Positions 14,493-16,258 of a DNA stretch of 16,258 bases are shown piece by piece. Each line of letters opens with the position of its first letter. Positions within the stretch are counted from its first letter, which is position 1. The stretch covers positions 1 to 16,258 of the forward strand of contig JAFOCZ010000051.1 of NCBI GenBank assembly GCA_017380955.1. Reading direction: 5' to 3'. This DNA comes from Alistipes sp. Lineage in GTDB: Bacteria; Bacteroidota; Bacteroidia; Bacteroidales; Rikenellaceae. Under the pieces are notes generated by a model. That model was given only the letters and a program-made list of their open reading frames with translations, did no database searches and had not been told where the DNA came from. The translations under genes were made by a program, and so were the position numbers.

Positions 14493-15509
14493 ATGTATAA
14501 AACTTTGAGACGATATGCAATGATAGCACTCTCCGCAGTGGGGAGTGCTACATTGCTATTCTCTTGTACGAGCAAAACCGAGACCACAACATATGACTAC
14601 GAGACGCTGATGACCGAGTCGAGCGAGAATCGTAGCATCACGATGATGGAGAACGGCAAACGCTCCTACACCTTCGTATCGCCCCTTATGGAGGGCTATA
14701 GCCTCGCCACAAACCCATATCAGGAGTTTCGCCGAGGCATCAAGATGACAACATACACCGACTCGCTGTCGCTGGTAGATGCTACCATCACAGCAAACTA
14801 CGCCATCTACTACGAGCGTCAGAAACTATGGGAGGCTAAGGGTAATGTGGTCATCATCAAGAACAACCGCAAAGATGGCGACACCACTGTGACAGGACAC
14901 ACCGAGGTATACACCCAGCAACTGTTCTGGAACGCCACAACAAAAAAGATCTACTCGAATGTCGACACCAAGGTCCTACAACCCGATGGCTGGCACTTTG
15001 GCGTGGGCTTCGATGCCGATGAGGATTTGAAGAATATCCACTTCCGAAAGTATAGTTCGGAGATGGAGTTTGATATGAGCCAGCCTACCGAGGAGGAGCG
15101 CGCAGCACGTGAGGCTGAGAAGAAGGAGCGCGAGGCCGAGAATAAGGATGGCAAAGAGAGCAAAAAGGGTAAGGAGAGTAAGAAGGAGGGCAAGAAGGAG
15201 ACAAAGCGTGAGCCCGAGAGACGTGGCAAGAACGACATTGGTGATGCACGCTTCAGCCCAAGCAGCAGTAGTCATACCCTTAAAAATAATACCGCTGGTA
15301 CGAAGCAGGGCATCAACGCCCCACTGCCACCATCTGCCGGTGGACGCCCTACGAACAAGATAAACAGCGAGACAACACTTAGCAATCGCGAAACTGTAAA
15401 ACCAGGGGCAACCGCTCCTAAAAGACAAGAGATAAAGTTAGAGTCTCAGGGTCTTAACGCCGAGGCGAACATAAACTCTGATGTTAAACTACGAAGCAGC
15501 CGCGACTAA
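14493..15509 (+). CDS. lptC: LptC-family LPS export lipoprotein with a long charged C-terminal tail
   Basis: A 338-residue protein. The N-terminal signal ends in a lipobox L-F-S-C with C25 as the lipidation site, as is usual for Bacteroidota LptC, whereas E. coli LptC keeps a membrane helix. Residues about 35-195 form the LptC/OstA-like beta-jellyroll (SYTFVSPLMEGYSLATNPYQEFRRGIKM, then TANYAIYYERQKLWEAKGNVVI). LptC receives LPS from LptBFG and passes it to LptA in the periplasmic bridge. After DMSQP (residue 194 on) comes a 140-residue extension: first Glu/Lys/Arg-rich (about 200-240), then Ser/Asn/Pro-rich and probably disordered. This makes the protein much longer than the ~190-residue family core. 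It lies 24 nt after the TPR gene and 30 nt before the CorC-like gene. Confidence 0.88.
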   Translation: MYKTLRRYAMIALSAVGSATLLFSCTSKTETTTYDYETLMTESSENRSITMMENGKRSYTFVSPLMEGYSLATNPYQEFRRGIKMTTYTDSLSLVDATITANYAIYYERQKLWEAKGNVVIIKNNRKDGDTTVTGHTEVYTQQLFWNATTKKIYSNVDTKVLQPDGWHFGVGFDADEDLKNIHFRKYSSEMEFDMSQPTEEERAAREAEKKEREAENKDGKESKKGKESKKEGKKETKREPERRGKNDIGDARFSPSSSSHTLKNNTAGTKQGINAPLPPSAGGRPTNKINSETTLSNRETVKPGATAPKRQEIKLESQGLNAEANINSDVKLRSSRD

Positions 15510-15539
15510 CGCTCGCGTAGGATATATCACCTTAGATAG

Positions 15540-16258
15540 ATGAAAGAGGTAACACTAACAACCTTTGTAACCATAGGCATAATGCTGCTGTTGTCGGCAT
15601 TCTTCTCGGGAATGGAGATTGCGTTCCTGGGACGTAACCGTCTGCGCGAGGAGATAGACCGCAAGCAGAGCCCTGTGTTCAACCATATAGCCGATATTTT
15701 CGGTCGTAACTCCAGCAACTACATCACAACAATCCTCGTGGGTAACAACATCGCACTTGTTATCTACTCTATGAGTATGTCTATGTTACTGCTGCGAGGC
15801 TTCGGCATCGAGAACACATTGGCGCAGACCATAATCTCTACCGTTGTCATCATCTTCATAGGCGAGTACATACCTAAGTCTATAGTACGCCACAACCCTA
15901 ACTTCTACTATACGCTCTTCTCGCCACTCATCTACGTATTCTACATAATCCTCTACCCTATCTCGCGCTTCACGACGCTCATTTCCTATGGCCTTATCCG
16001 CCTTACGGGAACTCGCATCGAGACTCGCAAGGAGCCTACGGAGTTCAACCGCGACGACTTAGCATCATTGGTCGAGGGTGATAATGTGGCTGCCGACAGC
16101 GAGGATGAGCAGGATATCCGCCTGTTGCAGAACGCCTTAGACTTCGCCGACTTGCGTGTTCGTGACTGTATGGTGCAGCGTGTGGATGTGGAGGCTGTAG
16201 ACCTTGAGTCTACGACTATCGAGGAACTTACGGAGCGCTTTGTGGAGAGTAACTACTC
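15540..16258 (+). CDS. CNNM/CorC (hemolysin-family) membrane protein, 3' end beyond window
   Basis: The frame is open from the ATG at 15540 to the edge: 239 complete codons, C-terminus missing. The N-terminal CNNM/DUF21 transmembrane domain covers residues 1 to about 160, with hydrophobic segments near 7-30, 62-86, 94-108 and 128-145. Motifs are SAFFSGMEIAFLGRNR, VGNNIAL (67-73) and GEYIPKS (108-114), typical of the family. From about residue 200 (ALDFADLRVRDCMV) the first CBS region begins and is cut off. The family is linked to Mg/Co ion efflux or transport at the cytoplasmic membrane and is often mislabelled hemolysin. It follows lptC by 30 nt and probably belongs to the same operon. Confidence 0.93.
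   Translation, partial: MKEVTLTTFVTIGIMLLLSAFFSGMEIAFLGRNRLREEIDRKQSPVFNHIADIFGRNSSNYITTILVGNNIALVIYSMSMSMLLLRGFGIENTLAQTIISTVVIIFIGEYIPKSIVRHNPNFYYTLFSPLIYVFYIILYPISRFTTLISYGLIRLTGTRIETRKEPTEFNRDDLASLVEGDNVAADSEDEQDIRLLQNALDFADLRVRDCMVQRVDVEAVDLESTTIEELTERFVESNY

Noticed and set aside
14526..14548. Hairpin GCACTCTCC/GGGGAGTGC early in lptC
   Set aside because: It lies inside the signal peptide codons with one mismatch; possible translational effect but no supporting evidence.

Overview
The window looks like a chromosomal segment from a Bacteroidota bacterium, most likely Bacteroidales (a gut Alistipes/Rikenellaceae-type organism is possible, but the sequence alone does not settle the genus). 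Four observations support this: a PorX-type response regulator fused to a PglZ domain; a Bacteroidota-type HU; AT-rich start contexts with no Shine-Dalgarno sequence at almost every gene; and several -7 boxes of the form TAnnTTTG. It is mostly a housekeeping region. No CRISPR array, tRNA, rRNA, insertion sequence, transposase or phage gene was found.

Layout. Positions 1-1266 (minus strand) hold the N-terminal part of a lipoprotein S9 (prolyl oligopeptidase family) peptidase that runs off the left edge. It is divergent from a Nudix hydrolase (1326-1940). Next come porX (2169-3734) and tsaE (3758-4171). This pair is bracketed by two related repeat elements in opposite orientation (about 1924-2157 and 4182-4596). 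Each element has arms made of 7-bp units and a core carrying an 82-84 bp REPIN-like hairpin. Beyond them are a small SRPBCC-fold protein (4644-5054), an HU-family DNA-binding protein (5238-5510), a 29-residue extremely basic protein (5548-5637), and an RNase E/G family ribonuclease (5929-7479) with a roughly 290-nt structured leader.

From 7547 to the right edge the genes lie head to tail with short gaps or an overlap, which suggests one operon: mfd (transcription-repair coupling), coaX (type III pantothenate kinase), an outer-membrane beta-barrel protein, a secreted TPR-like protein with highly-expressed-gene codon use, a lipoprotein LptC with a long charged tail, and the start of a CNNM/CorC family membrane protein. 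The last four are envelope proteins, so DNA repair, CoA synthesis and envelope functions appear to be co-transcribed.

No clear new multi-gene system (defence, toxin-antitoxin, secretion island) is visible. The least explained items are the heptad-armed inverted repeat pair around porX-tsaE, the 29-aa basic protein beside HU and rng, and the C-terminal extension of LptC.
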